NCBI GenBank assembly: GCA_903918595.1
Contig: CAIXFB010000001.1
Coordinates: 1-45,881, forward strand
From: an uncultured Actinomycetes bacterium
Lineage (GTDB): Bacteria > Actinomycetota > Actinomycetes > S36-B12
Direction of reading: 5' to 3'
DNA: 45,881 nt
Shown here: piece after piece, positions 8,214 to 16,232 of the stretch
Numbering within the stretch: position 1 is the stretch's first letter
Layout: each line of letters starts with the position of its first letter
Program-made: the position numbers and the translations under genes
Notes under the pieces: generated by a model
Told to the model about the DNA's origin: nothing
Seen by the model: the letters and a program-made list of their open reading frames with translations, nothing else
Database searches by the model: none

Positions 8214-8693
8214 CTACGCCCCGATCTCTGCCGCTGTTCCTGCAGTAATACGCAGTAGTTCGTCGTAACTGGTGGGGAACACGTAGTGCGGATGACCGCC
8301 TGCGGCCCATACCTCGATATAGCGGGAGAGTGCGATATCAACGATGGTGGTCAATGGCTCAGGGTGTCCGACGGGAGCGACCCCACCGATCGCGAATCCG
8401 GTGGCCCTGCGCACGTCATCGGCTGTGGCCTTGGTGATCTCATGCACCTGGAGAATCGATGCCAGGTTTTCGGTATCGACGCGGTGGCCACCTGAAGCGA
8501 TGACCAGAACGGGCTCGCCGTCTGCCAAGAAAATCAGGGAACTGGCAATTTGCCCAACCTCGATGCCTAATGCGTCGGCTGCTTCTTTTGCGGTGCGGGC
8601 GCTGTCATCGAGCCGCCGCACTTCACCGCGAGCACCCAGTAGACGCAATGTCTCTCGGACTTTGATGACAGATTGCTGTTCCTGTTCGGCCAT
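8214..8693 (-). CDS. YbaK/ProX-type aminoacyl-tRNA deacylase family protein
   Basis: 159 residues with the YbaK fold: TAKEAADALGIEVGQIASSLIFLADGEPVLVIASGGHRVD, then ATGFAIGGVAPVGHP (the conserved GG..P..H loop) and VWAAGGHPHYVFPTSYDELLRIT. Family members hydrolyse mischarged tRNA, for example Cys-tRNAPro or Ala-tRNAPro. The Lys of the usual (A/V)KSLxF motif is Ser here (IASSLIF), so the substrate may differ from that of E. coli YbaK. ATG at 8693; the gene is convergent with the P450, with five bases between stops. Confidence 0.85.
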   Translation of the reverse strand: MAEQEQQSVIKVRETLRLLGARGEVRRLDDSARTAKEAADALGIEVGQIASSLIFLADGEPVLVIASGGHRVDTENLASILQVHEITKATADDVRRATGFAIGGVAPVGHPEPLTTIVDIALSRYIEVWAAGGHPHYVFPTSYDELLRITAGTAAEIGA

Positions 8694-8718
8694 GCGCGAA
8701 GGGTATCTATCTCCCCGA

Positions 8719-8934
8719 CTATCTGCCGATCACGACCCGCTCACCTGGCTCGGGAACTACGGCGGTGATGGACTCTGGGTCAATCGGGAACGGCTCCCAG
8801 TTCCGTGATCGGATCTCTCGAGGGCCTTGGAATAGGCCGCAGTCAATGAGCACTCGGGCATCGTCGTATTCAAGCAAGGTCTTTGATCCGGTAACCGTAC
8901 CTACGCCACCAAGGAACGTCAGAAACGTTTCCAT
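8719..8934 (-). pseudogene. MBL-fold exoribonuclease-like gene reduced to its two ends
   Basis: The 71-codon frame begins METFLTFLGGVGTVTGSKTLLE and continues LIDCGLFQGPREIRSRNWEPFPIDPESITAVV, the N-terminus of the metallo-beta-lactamase/beta-CASP RNase family (normally about 450 residues). Where the family continues LTHAHLDHSG, the frame instead reads PEPGERVVIGR and stops. That ending resembles the extreme C-terminus of the same family (VVPxxGExV). The simplest reading is an in-frame internal deletion joining the two ends at a shared AVV/VVP stretch, removing all metal ligands. The product, if made, cannot be an active nuclease. Confidence 0.7.
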
Positions 8935-9013
8935 TTCACCCCCACATCAAGTCGTTCTCTTCAGTATGTGCCCTGCATTTTGGGGAGTCCTGCTGATCGG
9001 GCAGGCTGTGCCC

Positions 9014-10237
9014 ATGAGCGCACGGCGTTTGCCACGGTGGGGCGAGATTGCCCCGCTGATCGGTGCGCGTGATTCATCTCTGAGCAGGCACCAAGCTCGG
9101 CTCGAAAGATGCGCAAGCGTTGCCGATATTCGCGCCCTCGCAAAGCGCAGAGTGCCCCCTGCCGTTTTCGACTACACCGATGGCGCAGCAGGAACCGAAT
9201 CAACGCTCTCACGTTCTCGCAATGCCTACGCGCGCGTGGAGTTCACTCCGCGGGTCTTGCGTGATGTGTCACAGGTTGATTTGTCGACCAGCATGCTCGG
9301 TGCTCAATCCGAATTGCCATTTGCATTAGCTCCTACGGGGTTCACGCGGATGATGCATCACATCGGTGAACCTGCGGTTGTTTCGGTGGCCCAAGAAGCC
9401 GGAATTCCCTACGGTCTGTCAACTCTTGGCACAACATCGGTCGAGGATCTTGCAGCGATCGCACCAGATGCTCGTCGGTGGTTTCAGCTCTACGTCTGGC
9501 GGGATCGTGAGGCTAGTGAGGCACTCATCGATCGGGTGCGCGCCAACGGATACGAAGCCTTAATGCTGACTCTGGATACTGCGGTTGGCGGTATCCGGTT
9601 ACGTGACGTGCGCAACGGGCTCACCATTCCACCGCAGCTATCGCTACGCACGATGTCGCAGATGGCGCTTTACCCACGATGGTGGGGGAATCTACTCACC
9701 ACCGAGCCATTGGAGTTTGCGTCTTTATCTTCCACCGGTGGCACGGTGGGAGATCTACTCACCAAGGTTTTTGATCCCACGATTAATGCCGCCGATATCG
9801 AGTGGTTGCGCTCGATATGGACTGGTCCACTCATTGTGAAAGGCATTCAGTCGGTTGAAGACGCTCGCCTGGTGACCGATCTTGGAGTCGACGCTGTGGT
9901 GCTTTCCAATCATGGTGGCCGACAACTAGATAAGGCGAACGTTCCGCTGGAGATTCTGCCCGCAGTAGTTGAGGCAGTGGGTGATCGCGTTGAGGTCTAT
10001 ATCGATGGCGGAATCCTGAACGGCACAGACGTTGTTGCAGCACTCGCATTTGGTGCGCGTGGTGCGTTGATTGGTCGGGCATATTTGTATGGGTTGATGG
10101 CAGGTGGTGAAGACGGGGTGCGTCGCGTCGTAAGTATTTTGCGCAAGGAAATTATGACGACGATGCAACTCATGGGAGTCACCTCGATTGATCAACTTGA
10201 TCCGTCTATGGTGCGACTTCGGTCGACTCCGAACTAG
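9014..10237 (+). CDS. FMN-dependent alpha-hydroxy-acid oxidoreductase (LldD/glycolate oxidase family)
   Basis: 407 residues. The TIM-barrel flavoprotein signatures are clear: VFDYTDGAAGTE near the N-terminus, FALAPTGFTRMMH, YGLSTLGTTSVEDLA, WFQLYVWRDR, GYEALMLTLDT, LIVKGIQSVEDA, then VVLSNHGGRQLD with the catalytic base His300, and the phosphate-binding YIDGGILNGTDVVAALAFGARGALIGRAYLYGL. It oxidises L-lactate or another 2-hydroxy acid to the keto acid; which acceptor is used is unclear. ATG 9014 has GCAGG eight bases upstream and begins just before family similarity; the longer frame back to 8765 overlaps the MBL relic and is not used. Confidence 0.9.
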   Translation: MSARRLPRWGEIAPLIGARDSSLSRHQARLERCASVADIRALAKRRVPPAVFDYTDGAAGTESTLSRSRNAYARVEFTPRVLRDVSQVDLSTSMLGAQSELPFALAPTGFTRMMHHIGEPAVVSVAQEAGIPYGLSTLGTTSVEDLAAIAPDARRWFQLYVWRDREASEALIDRVRANGYEALMLTLDTAVGGIRLRDVRNGLTIPPQLSLRTMSQMALYPRWWGNLLTTEPLEFASLSSTGGTVGDLLTKVFDPTINAADIEWLRSIWTGPLIVKGIQSVEDARLVTDLGVDAVVLSNHGGRQLDKANVPLEILPAVVEAVGDRVEVYIDGGILNGTDVVAALAFGARGALIGRAYLYGLMAGGEDGVRRVVSILRKEIMTTMQLMGVTSIDQLDPSMVRLRSTPN

Positions 10238-10271
10238 CGTTTTGCGGTCTTTGTAGGAGAGAATCACATGT

Positions 10272-10559
10272 ATGGCAACTCTGCAGAGTGATCAAGCAAT
10301 AACTGAATTTTGTGCGGCGCGCCCTCGGTGGACTCGAGAGGGGAACGGACTTGTTGGTTCGGTGCGCGCCCCTACTTTCTTGAAAGCAATTTCATGGGTT
10401 GATCAAATAGCGGTTATCGCAGAAGAACTTGATCACCATCCTGATATCGATATTCGCTGGCGCACACTCAACTTTCGGCTGAGCACCCACGAATCTGAAG
10501 GCATTACCGAACTTGATTTCACACTCGGCCAGCAGATCGACCAGGTGTTCTCGAAATAG
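10272..10559 (+). CDS. 4a-hydroxytetrahydrobiopterin (pterin-4a-carbinolamine) dehydratase
   Basis: 95 residues, the full length of the PCD/DCoH family. The motif ELDHHPDIDIRWRTLNFRLSTHE carries the pterin-binding histidines, and GITELDFTLGQQID forms the terminal helix. It recycles oxidised pterin cofactor or acts as a pterin-related side-reaction enzyme. AGGAG lies 12 bases before the ATG. An overlapping out-of-frame ATG at 10268 reaches a stop after seven codons. The gene lies 34 bases after the hydroxy-acid oxidase and may be co-transcribed. Convergent with PhyH. Confidence 0.9.
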   Translation: MATLQSDQAITEFCAARPRWTREGNGLVGSVRAPTFLKAISWVDQIAVIAEELDHHPDIDIRWRTLNFRLSTHESEGITELDFTLGQQIDQVFSK

Positions 10560-10571
10560 TCGATGTACTTT

Positions 10572-11399
10572 TTAGCTCAGAGTGCGCAGCACCGGAAAGA
10601 GCGGATGGTCCATCGGGGCACCTGCAGGAAGTTCACTCTCAAGTCCTTCAAAGTGAGGGGATGTGACCCACGAACGTGGTGCATGGGTCGCATCATCGCC
10701 AAGAAAACGAAGCGAAAAAGCCCTGCGTCGGTTTTCACCGGGAACTCCATATGCGTGATGCAGTGTGAGCATGTGGAAAAAGACTGCATCGCCTGGCTCG
10801 AGAGCCCAGCCCATGATGTCGAAGTCTTCGCGGTTAGCTTCAATGTTGGGTAGTTCTGCCAGGGTGCCTTCTGGAAACCACTTCGCCTGGTTATCCATGA
10901 ACGTTCGCGGCATAAGCCAGCCTTGGCGGTGAGATCCAGCGAGGAATTCCAAGGTGGACTCGGGGGCAACTGGATCCACTGGCATCCACATAGAGCAGTT
11001 ATCGAATCCATCAACGTTGTAGTAGGGCTGGTCTTGGTGCCACGGGGTGTGCTGGTGTGTTCTGGGCTCTTTAACGAGCATGTGATCGTGGTAAAGACGT
11101 ACTTCTGAACTACCCATGAGGGCGCCAGCTACATCGGCCGCTTTGGATTCAAAAGCGGTGATGCGGAACTCAGCAATTCGTTGCCAATTGCAAAAGTCTT
11201 CAACAAACTTTCCGGGATCGGAATCAGTGCTTGCGACTTTGAAGAGTGGACCAGGCTCGGCGAGGTTGCGTTCGATACCGCGTTCGACGAGAGCTACTTC
11301 ATCAGGTGAAAAAAGACCTCGAACAACAGTTGCTCCATGGGTCCGAAACTCGCGAACGGATTCGGGATCGACGACGGAGTAGTCAAGTTCAGCAATCAT
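10572..11399 (-). CDS. Phytanoyl-CoA dioxygenase (PhyH) family Fe(II)/2-oxoglutarate oxygenase
   Basis: 275 residues. FRTHGATVVRGLFSPDEV is the usual PhyH N-terminus; HTPWHQDQPYYNVDG contains the HxD iron ligands, and LTLHHAYGVPGENRRRAFSLRFLGDDA holds the distal His and the 2-oxoglutarate-binding Arg. The family hydroxylates diverse small substrates (phytanoyl-CoA, ectoine, secondary metabolites); none can be assigned here. ATG at 11399 is preceded by GGTGGAAAAGC. A perfect palindrome TCGAAT-T-ATTCGA sits 18 bases upstream of the start and could be an operator. Confidence 0.88.
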   Translation of the reverse strand: MIAELDYSVVDPESVREFRTHGATVVRGLFSPDEVALVERGIERNLAEPGPLFKVASTDSDPGKFVEDFCNWQRIAEFRITAFESKAADVAGALMGSSEVRLYHDHMLVKEPRTHQHTPWHQDQPYYNVDGFDNCSMWMPVDPVAPESTLEFLAGSHRQGWLMPRTFMDNQAKWFPEGTLAELPNIEANREDFDIMGWALEPGDAVFFHMLTLHHAYGVPGENRRRAFSLRFLGDDATHAPRSWVTSPHFEGLESELPAGAPMDHPLFPVLRTLS

Positions 11400-11416
11400 G
11401 CTTTTCCACCGTCCTC

Positions 11417-11429
11417 TCGAATTATTCGA
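11417..11429. promoter_or_regulatory. Palindrome upstream of phyH, possible operator
   Basis: TCGAAT T ATTCGA is a perfect inverted repeat with a one-base centre, 18 bases before the phyH start codon on the minus strand. Position and symmetry suit a repressor operator, but no regulator is known; the neighbouring TetR gene is broken. Confidence 0.3.
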
Positions 11430-11555
11430 ATAGATGGCCCGCCCATTTCCGCAATGCCACCACCGTGGTGCTGTCTGGTTCGTGCGAGTGAGCGGCCTGA
11501 CCTGCGAACTCAGAGGTCATCGTGGTGAGCAACATGCTACATCGTTGAAGGACGC

Positions 11556-11875
11556 CTACAAGGTGGTTTGTTCACAGTGAAGCGCTTGCTGAAGAGCCGC
11601 TGCAGCCTGCTTGTGCAGCCTCGCTGCTGCCGGCGCTGTAACTGGCGTGGCGCGCAGAATGTTCCACGAGCGGGCACCGATCGCGTTTTGGCCCCAGTTC
11701 ACGCTGAGCGCTTCGACTACATCTGGGCAGAAGGGCGTCTCGGTCGGGGAAGAATTGATATACCGAGCCGATCGGGATTGCTGTGTGCTCGCTCATTGAG
11801 CTGGTAGTGACCCCTCGGTGCCATGGGTGAGGTGTAGTTCCGTTCCGGTGCCCAAGATGTCGATCACCCGCTGCC
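11556..11875 (-). pseudogene. Frameshifted TetR-family regulator remnant
   Basis: One frame of the minus strand reads RQRVIDILGTGTELHLTHGTEG, the first helix of a TetR DNA-binding domain, and then runs into a stop. After a one-base shift (a lost G in GAGGGG), the next frame continues VTTSSMSEHTAIPIGSVYQFFPDRDALL, the helix-turn-helix and signature YxFFPxRDALL of TetR regulators. After this the first frames degenerate, while a third frame reads PDVVEALSVNWGQNAIG and on to a TAG at 11556-11558; I do not recognise that part. At least one frameshift and probable truncation make this a pseudogene. It may once have controlled phyH. Confidence 0.6.
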
Positions 11876-11980
11876 GGGAGCACTTTTGTGGTCACGATCT
11901 GCTCCTGGATCTGTCTCAGGAAGGTCGCATAGGAGGGAGGGGTTGACGAGTGTCAGACCCGAGAGATACCTTGATCACTG

Positions 11981-11998
11981 TTCGAACAGGTGTTCGAA
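11981..11998. promoter_or_regulatory. LexA-binding SOS box
   Basis: TTCGAACAGGTGTTCGAA is a perfect inverted repeat matching the actinobacterial LexA consensus TCGAAC-N4-GTTCGA in all twelve fixed positions (11982-11997). It lies 179 bases upstream of the HEPN start, ahead of the dnaE2 and dinB genes, which are the sort of genes LexA represses in mycobacteria and streptomycetes. No convincing -35/-10 pair was found around it. Confidence 0.85.
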
Positions 11999-12176
11999 AT
12001 TGCTTGTTCACACCTGTTCGGCACCTAGACCCGGATTCGCGGCCGGGTACTGGGCTAGATGGATCGCCTCGGTTGCCGCCGGTCGCCTCGACCCCGGCTG
12101 ACGGCAGCCGAGGTTCCTCTGGCGGGTCATCGAAGTACGCATACGGATAGTTAGCCAAGTGAAAGGAAGCACCACG

Positions 12177-12572
12177 ATGACTCGCGCAGCACAAGATCTG
12201 ATTCTCTCCGCCCGCCGGAGCTTGACTGAGGCCACTTTGGCCACCAGCCCCGAAAGCCGTTACAGCGCCGCGCACCTTTGCGCTCTCCGCGCCGCTGCTG
12301 CCGTTCTTGCAGCCCGCAGCACTTCTACTGGGCGGCAACGGGTTCGTAGCGTCTGGGTATTGCTACCGCAGGTCGCTCCGGAGTTCGCCGAATGGGCTGA
12401 ATTCTTTGCAGCCGGTGCGCGCAAGCGAGCGAGTGCGGAGGCGGGTATTCGCTGCGTCAGCCTTCGAGAGGCAGATGACCTTGTGCGTGACTCGGAGACT
12501 TTCTTGGCTCGGATCTGTGACTCCTTAGGTTTCGCGCATCAGCCCGCCTTGGCGGTTGCTGTCGCGATCTGA
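12177..12572 (+). CDS. SAV_6107-type HEPN domain protein
   Basis: 131 residues, nearly all helical and Ala-rich: LILSARRSLTEATLATSPESRYSAAHLCALRAAAAVLAARS, then VWVLLPQVAPEFAEWAEFFAAGARKRASAEAG. This matches my recollection of the SAV_6107-like HEPN family found beside an accessory DnaE in many actinobacteria. R28-x4-H33 (RYSAAH) fits the Rx4-6H motif that is the RNase active site in many HEPN toxins, so a nucleic-acid-binding or RNase role is possible but unproven. ATG 12177 follows GAAAGGAAG; an upstream GTG at 12159 is weaker. The LexA box upstream suggests DNA-damage induction. A strong terminator separates it from dnaE2. Confidence 0.8.
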   Translation: MTRAAQDLILSARRSLTEATLATSPESRYSAAHLCALRAAAAVLAARSTSTGRQRVRSVWVLLPQVAPEFAEWAEFFAAGARKRASAEAGIRCVSLREADDLVRDSETFLARICDSLGFAHQPALAVAVAI

Positions 12573-12628
12573 CCGCGCTGGTCCCGCGGTCGCACTGATC
12601 AAGACGCCTCCCGTCTGTCGATCAGCGT

Positions 12629-12679
12629 GACGGGCCTCGGTTCATCCCCCCGATACCGAGGCCCGTCCTCCCTCTTTTT
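12629..12679 (+). terminator. Strong intrinsic terminator between the HEPN gene and dnaE2
   Basis: A 13-bp perfect stem, GACGGGCCTCGGT (12629-12641) with ACCGAGGCCCGTC (12655-12667), has a 13-base C-rich loop and is followed by CTCCCTCTTTTT ending at 12679. It should end most transcripts from the HEPN promoter 31 bases before the dnaE2 start codon, or act as a partial attenuator. Confidence 0.85.
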
Positions 12680-12709
12680 GATCACCTCGATCTTTCGTCA
12701 GGAATCCTT

Positions 12710-15700
12710 GTGTCTGTATCCACCCCATTCGCCCACCTCCAGGTGGCGTCGAGTTACTCATTGCAGTTCGGGGCTAACCATCCAGAGGCGTTAGTGCAAC
12801 GTGCGGCTGAACTCGGTCAGCAGGTAATGGCGCTCACCGATCGTGATGGTCTTTATGGCGCAGTGCAGTGGGCACTGGCATGCCAGAAAGTCGGAATCAA
12901 GCCCGTACTTGGTGTGGATATCGCAGTAGAGCCAACAATCCCGGTTACTTCCAATGCAGTAGGTCAGGCCCGTCGCACCCCAGCCCGGGGAGGTGCGTGG
13001 GTTGATGAAGGGCGGCCACGGGTGCTGCTGATTGCTTCTAGTGCACGCGGTTGGGCATCGCTGTGTCGACTCGTCAGCACTGCTCACACTGGTGAACACA
13101 CCGAGCGCGGTAAGCCATGGCTGCAGTGGGAAGCACTCGCGCAGAATCGTGAAGGCGTGGTTGCGCTGTTAGGTGCGCAATCTGAACTCGGTCGGCTCAT
13201 GGCCGCCGATCGTTCGTACCGATGTGATGCGGTGGTGCGACCGTGGCGTGCGGTTTTTGGCCGATGGTTGGGAATCGCCATCACGTCGCATCGGCAATCG
13301 CGCGGACATCGGCATTCCACCGCTGTGGCTGCTCGCACTCTTGGGTGGGCGCGTAGCCAGCAATTGCCGGTGGTGCTCACTAATGCGGTGCGCTATCTCG
13401 ATCCCACCGGCGCACATGTTGCCCAGGTACTTGATGCGTCCCGGTTGCTTGTGCCACTGCGGTCAAAGCTGGTGGAGTCCGATAACGGTGAGGGGTATGT
13501 GAAATCGGGCGCAGAGATGGCACAAATAGCTGAAGAGATCAGCCGTGCTGCGGGGGAACGCAATCCAGGAAAGTTACTCACAGACACCATGCGGGTGGCC
13601 CAGTTCTGCGCCCTTGATCCGGCGGCAGATCTAGGCATTGGCCAGGTATTCGTACCAGAACTTGATGTCTTGCTCGGCCGGCCGGTTTCAGCCACTCAGG
13701 CCGATCACATCTTGATGAGCAGATGCCGTGACGCGCTTCCGGTTCGCTACCCGAGAGCGGACGATCAACGGGTGGCTGCAGATCGTCTCGATGCAGAGAT
13801 GGCCACGATCCAGCACCTGGGCTTCTCCGGCTATTTCTTAACCGTCGCTGAAGTCGTCGAGATGATCAAAGCTAAGGGTGTGCGCGTTGCTGCGCGCGGT
13901 TCGGGAGCTGGCAGTCTTGTCACTCATCTCTTGGGAATATCCGGAGCGGATCCGATTCGCCACGGACTTTTGATGGAACGTTTTCTCTCCCCGTTGCGTA
14001 GAGCTTTGCCAGATATCGACATCGACGTTGAATCAGCTCGACGGATTGAAGCGTATGAGTGGATATTCGAACGGTTCGGTGCCAAGCGGGTTGCTTGCGT
14101 TTCCATGATGGAGACCTATCGGGTTCGGCACGCCGTTCGTGACGTCGGCGCAGCAATGGGTCTGCCCGCTGCCGATATTGATACTTTCGCGAAGTCTTTT
14201 CCGCACCTACGTGCTCGGCATGCACGGTCAGCGCTCGCCGATCTCCCTGAACTGCGTTCATCATCCTTCGGCAAACTTGCTGCTACTGGCAGACTCGATC
14301 ATTTCCTTGATCTCGTTGAGGCACTTGATGGATTGCCTCGTCATGTGGCAATGCATCCGTGTGGGGTGTTGCTCTCCGATGCGAGTCTGCTCGATCGCAC
14401 TCCCGTCGAACGTAGCGGTGCAGGATTCATGATGAGTCACTTTGATAAGCACGATGTTGAGCACATGGGGTTGCTCAAACTTGATGTATTAGGTGTGCGC
14501 ATGCAATCAGCAATGGCGCACGCACTAGATGAAATTAACCGCACAACTGGTGAGCATGTAGAACTTGATGATTCCGCGTTAGCCGATGCCGCAACTTTTG
14601 AGTTAATTCGAACAACCCGAACCCTCGGCTGTTTTCAGATCGAATCGCCGGGGCAACGCGAGTTGATTGGCAAGTTCGCTCCAGAGACTTTTGCCGATCT
14701 CATTATCGACATCTCACTTTTTCGGCCCGGTCCGGTGAAATCCGACATGATCACGCCATTTCTGCGCGCCCGCCAGGGGTGGAGCGAACCGGTGTATCTG
14801 CATCCTGATCTGAAACCATTCCTCGAAGAAACATGCGGAGTGGTGGTTTTCCATGAGCAGGTACTCCAGATCATCTCGACCATGACCGGTTGCTCGCTCG
14901 CCGAAGCCGATGAGTCTCGGCGCTCGATGGGCTCACCGGACGGAATGGATGATGTGCGCGCGTGGTTTTACCCGGCAGCGCTGCGTCGTCGCTATGACCT
15001 CGACACGGTCGAGAAAGTGTGGGAGGTGCTGCGCGCCTTTGCCTCCTTCGGATTCTGTAAGGCGCATGCGGCAGCTTTCGCCCTGCCGACCTATCAATCC
15101 GCATGGCTCAAGACCCATCATCCGGCCGCCTTCTTTGCTGGAGTGCTGACTCACGATCCAGGGATGTATCCCAAGCGGTTAATTCTTGACGATGCGCGTC
15201 ACTTCGGGATCGCAGTGCTCGGCCTTGATGTCAACGCATCCCGTGATACCTATCGGGTTGAACACGTGGCAGATAGCAAATGGGGGATTCGAGTCCCGTT
15301 CACTGAAGTGTCGGGAGTGAGTTCTGCTGAAGTAGAACGGCTGATGGAAGCCCAACCCTTTGCAGATCTCTCTGACACTTGGAATCGCGCCGGACTCTCA
15401 CGTCCTGTTGCGGAAAGTTTGGTAGTAGCCGGTGCATTTGATGCACTGCACTCGTTGGGCCAAGCATCCGCTGCTCGTAGCAGGCGGATAAATCGTCGTG
15501 ATTTGTTACTGCAGATCGCTGACCTTGACCGCTATCGCCGTTCCTCAGCAGGGCTTCCTCCTGCGCAGTTGTCCCTTGATCTCACTGATCACATTGCCGC
15601 TAACGTCCCCGCTGGCCTACCCGAGATGGATCCAGCTGAGCGGGTGCGGGCTGAAGTTCAGGTCACCGGCCTTGACATCAGCGCGCATGTGATCGATTTC

Positions 15701-16216
15701 TACGCGGATCTACTTGATGCGATCGGCACCACCAAAGCCACGGATCTATTAAACGGTCGGTCGCGCCGGCAAGTATTCATCGGTGGAGTGAAAGTTGCTG
15801 TGCAAACCCCACCGGTTCGTAGTGGTCGGCGAGTCATTTTCTTAACCCTTGATGATTCCACGGGGCCGGTAGACGCTGCGTTCTTCGAAGATGCGCAGGG
15901 TCCCTACGCGCAGACCGTGTTTTCCTCCTGGTTGCTATTGATTCGAGGTGAGTTGCGCAGGACCGGTCCGCGCGGGGTCTCAGTGCGCGCTACGGGCTGT
16001 TGGGAGTTAGGTGTCCTGCGCAGGATCTGGCGCGAGGAGGGAATCGCTGCAGTGCGAGCGTTATTGGCCGAGAACCCGGTTGATCCGACTGCACCCACCT
16101 CTCGGCCAGTCCTTACGCACCCAAGTGGTTTCCGGCAATCCCCATACGCAGATGTGGCCCCAGCGGGCGCGCCGGCGAAGCTCTGGCACAGCAGTCCGGG
16201 GAGTTCGGGTTGGTAG
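12710..16216 (+). CDS. dnaE2: DNA polymerase III alpha subunit paralogue, DnaE2-type error-prone polymerase
   Basis: 1168 residues. An N-terminal PHP domain (FAHLQVASSYSLQFGA...MALTDRDGLYGAVQWALAC) is followed by the C-family polymerase core: RGSGAGSLVTHLLGI, LPDIDIDVESARR with catalytic Asp435/437, LLKLDVLGVRMQSAM (Asp near 592), FRPGPVKSDMI and FHEQVLQIISTMTG. A helix-hairpin-helix region and an OB fold (RRVIFLTLDDSTGPVDAAFF) end the protein. In the PHP start the family HxH reads HLQ, so that metal site is probably lost. Neighbourhood (SOS box, HEPN, Pol IV) favours an inducible mutagenic polymerase rather than the replicative DnaE1. GTG 12710 has AGGA six bases upstream. Confidence 0.88.
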   Translation: MSVSTPFAHLQVASSYSLQFGANHPEALVQRAAELGQQVMALTDRDGLYGAVQWALACQKVGIKPVLGVDIAVEPTIPVTSNAVGQARRTPARGGAWVDEGRPRVLLIASSARGWASLCRLVSTAHTGEHTERGKPWLQWEALAQNREGVVALLGAQSELGRLMAADRSYRCDAVVRPWRAVFGRWLGIAITSHRQSRGHRHSTAVAARTLGWARSQQLPVVLTNAVRYLDPTGAHVAQVLDASRLLVPLRSKLVESDNGEGYVKSGAEMAQIAEEISRAAGERNPGKLLTDTMRVAQFCALDPAADLGIGQVFVPELDVLLGRPVSATQADHILMSRCRDALPVRYPRADDQRVAADRLDAEMATIQHLGFSGYFLTVAEVVEMIKAKGVRVAARGSGAGSLVTHLLGISGADPIRHGLLMERFLSPLRRALPDIDIDVESARRIEAYEWIFERFGAKRVACVSMMETYRVRHAVRDVGAAMGLPAADIDTFAKSFPHLRARHARSALADLPELRSSSFGKLAATGRLDHFLDLVEALDGLPRHVAMHPCGVLLSDASLLDRTPVERSGAGFMMSHFDKHDVEHMGLLKLDVLGVRMQSAMAHALDEINRTTGEHVELDDSALADAATFELIRTTRTLGCFQIESPGQRELIGKFAPETFADLIIDISLFRPGPVKSDMITPFLRARQGWSEPVYLHPDLKPFLEETCGVVVFHEQVLQIISTMTGCSLAEADESRRSMGSPDGMDDVRAWFYPAALRRRYDLDTVEKVWEVLRAFASFGFCKAHAAAFALPTYQSAWLKTHHPAAFFAGVLTHDPGMYPKRLILDDARHFGIAVLGLDVNASRDTYRVEHVADSKWGIRVPFTEVSGVSSAEVERLMEAQPFADLSDTWNRAGLSRPVAESLVVAGAFDALHSLGQASAARSRRINRRDLLLQIADLDRYRRSSAGLPPAQLSLDLTDHIAANVPAGLPEMDPAERVRAEVQVTGLDISAHVIDFYADLLDAIGTTKATDLLNGRSRRQVFIGGVKVAVQTPPVRSGRRVIFLTLDDSTGPVDAAFFEDAQGPYAQTVFSSWLLLIRGELRRTGPRGVSVRATGCWELGVLRRIWREEGIAAVRALLAENPVDPTAPTSRPVLTHPSGFRQSPYADVAPAGAPAKLWHSSPGSSGW

Positions 16217-16232
16217 GGGTAAGGATGGGTGA

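Larger units (their letters stand above)
11400..12176. other. 777-base gap with a decayed regulator and an SOS box
   Basis: No intact gene is seen. From left to right it holds: a palindrome near 11417-11429 just upstream of phyH; an inverted repeat TGACCT/AGGTCA at 11498-11519; a frameshifted TetR-type remnant on the minus strand (about 11560-11875); and a perfect LexA box at 11982-11997. Bases 12000-12176 show no domain-bearing frame; short frames there, including one from ATG 12058, look random. The region is an intergenic decay zone serving as upstream region for phyH and the HEPN gene. Confidence 0.6.

Noticed and set aside
8765..9013. N-terminal extension of the hydroxy-acid oxidase frame
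   Set aside because: Overlaps the antisense MBL relic, has no family similarity, and ATG 9014 has a ribosome-binding site.
11498..11519. TGACCT/AGGTCA inverted repeat as an operator
   Set aside because: Six-base arms with a 10-base gap are expected by chance at this length; kept only as part of the gap description.
11950..12150. 66-codon frame between the SOS box and HEPN
   Set aside because: No domain, no ribosome-binding site and low-complexity Ser/Pro/Gly content; treated as noncoding.
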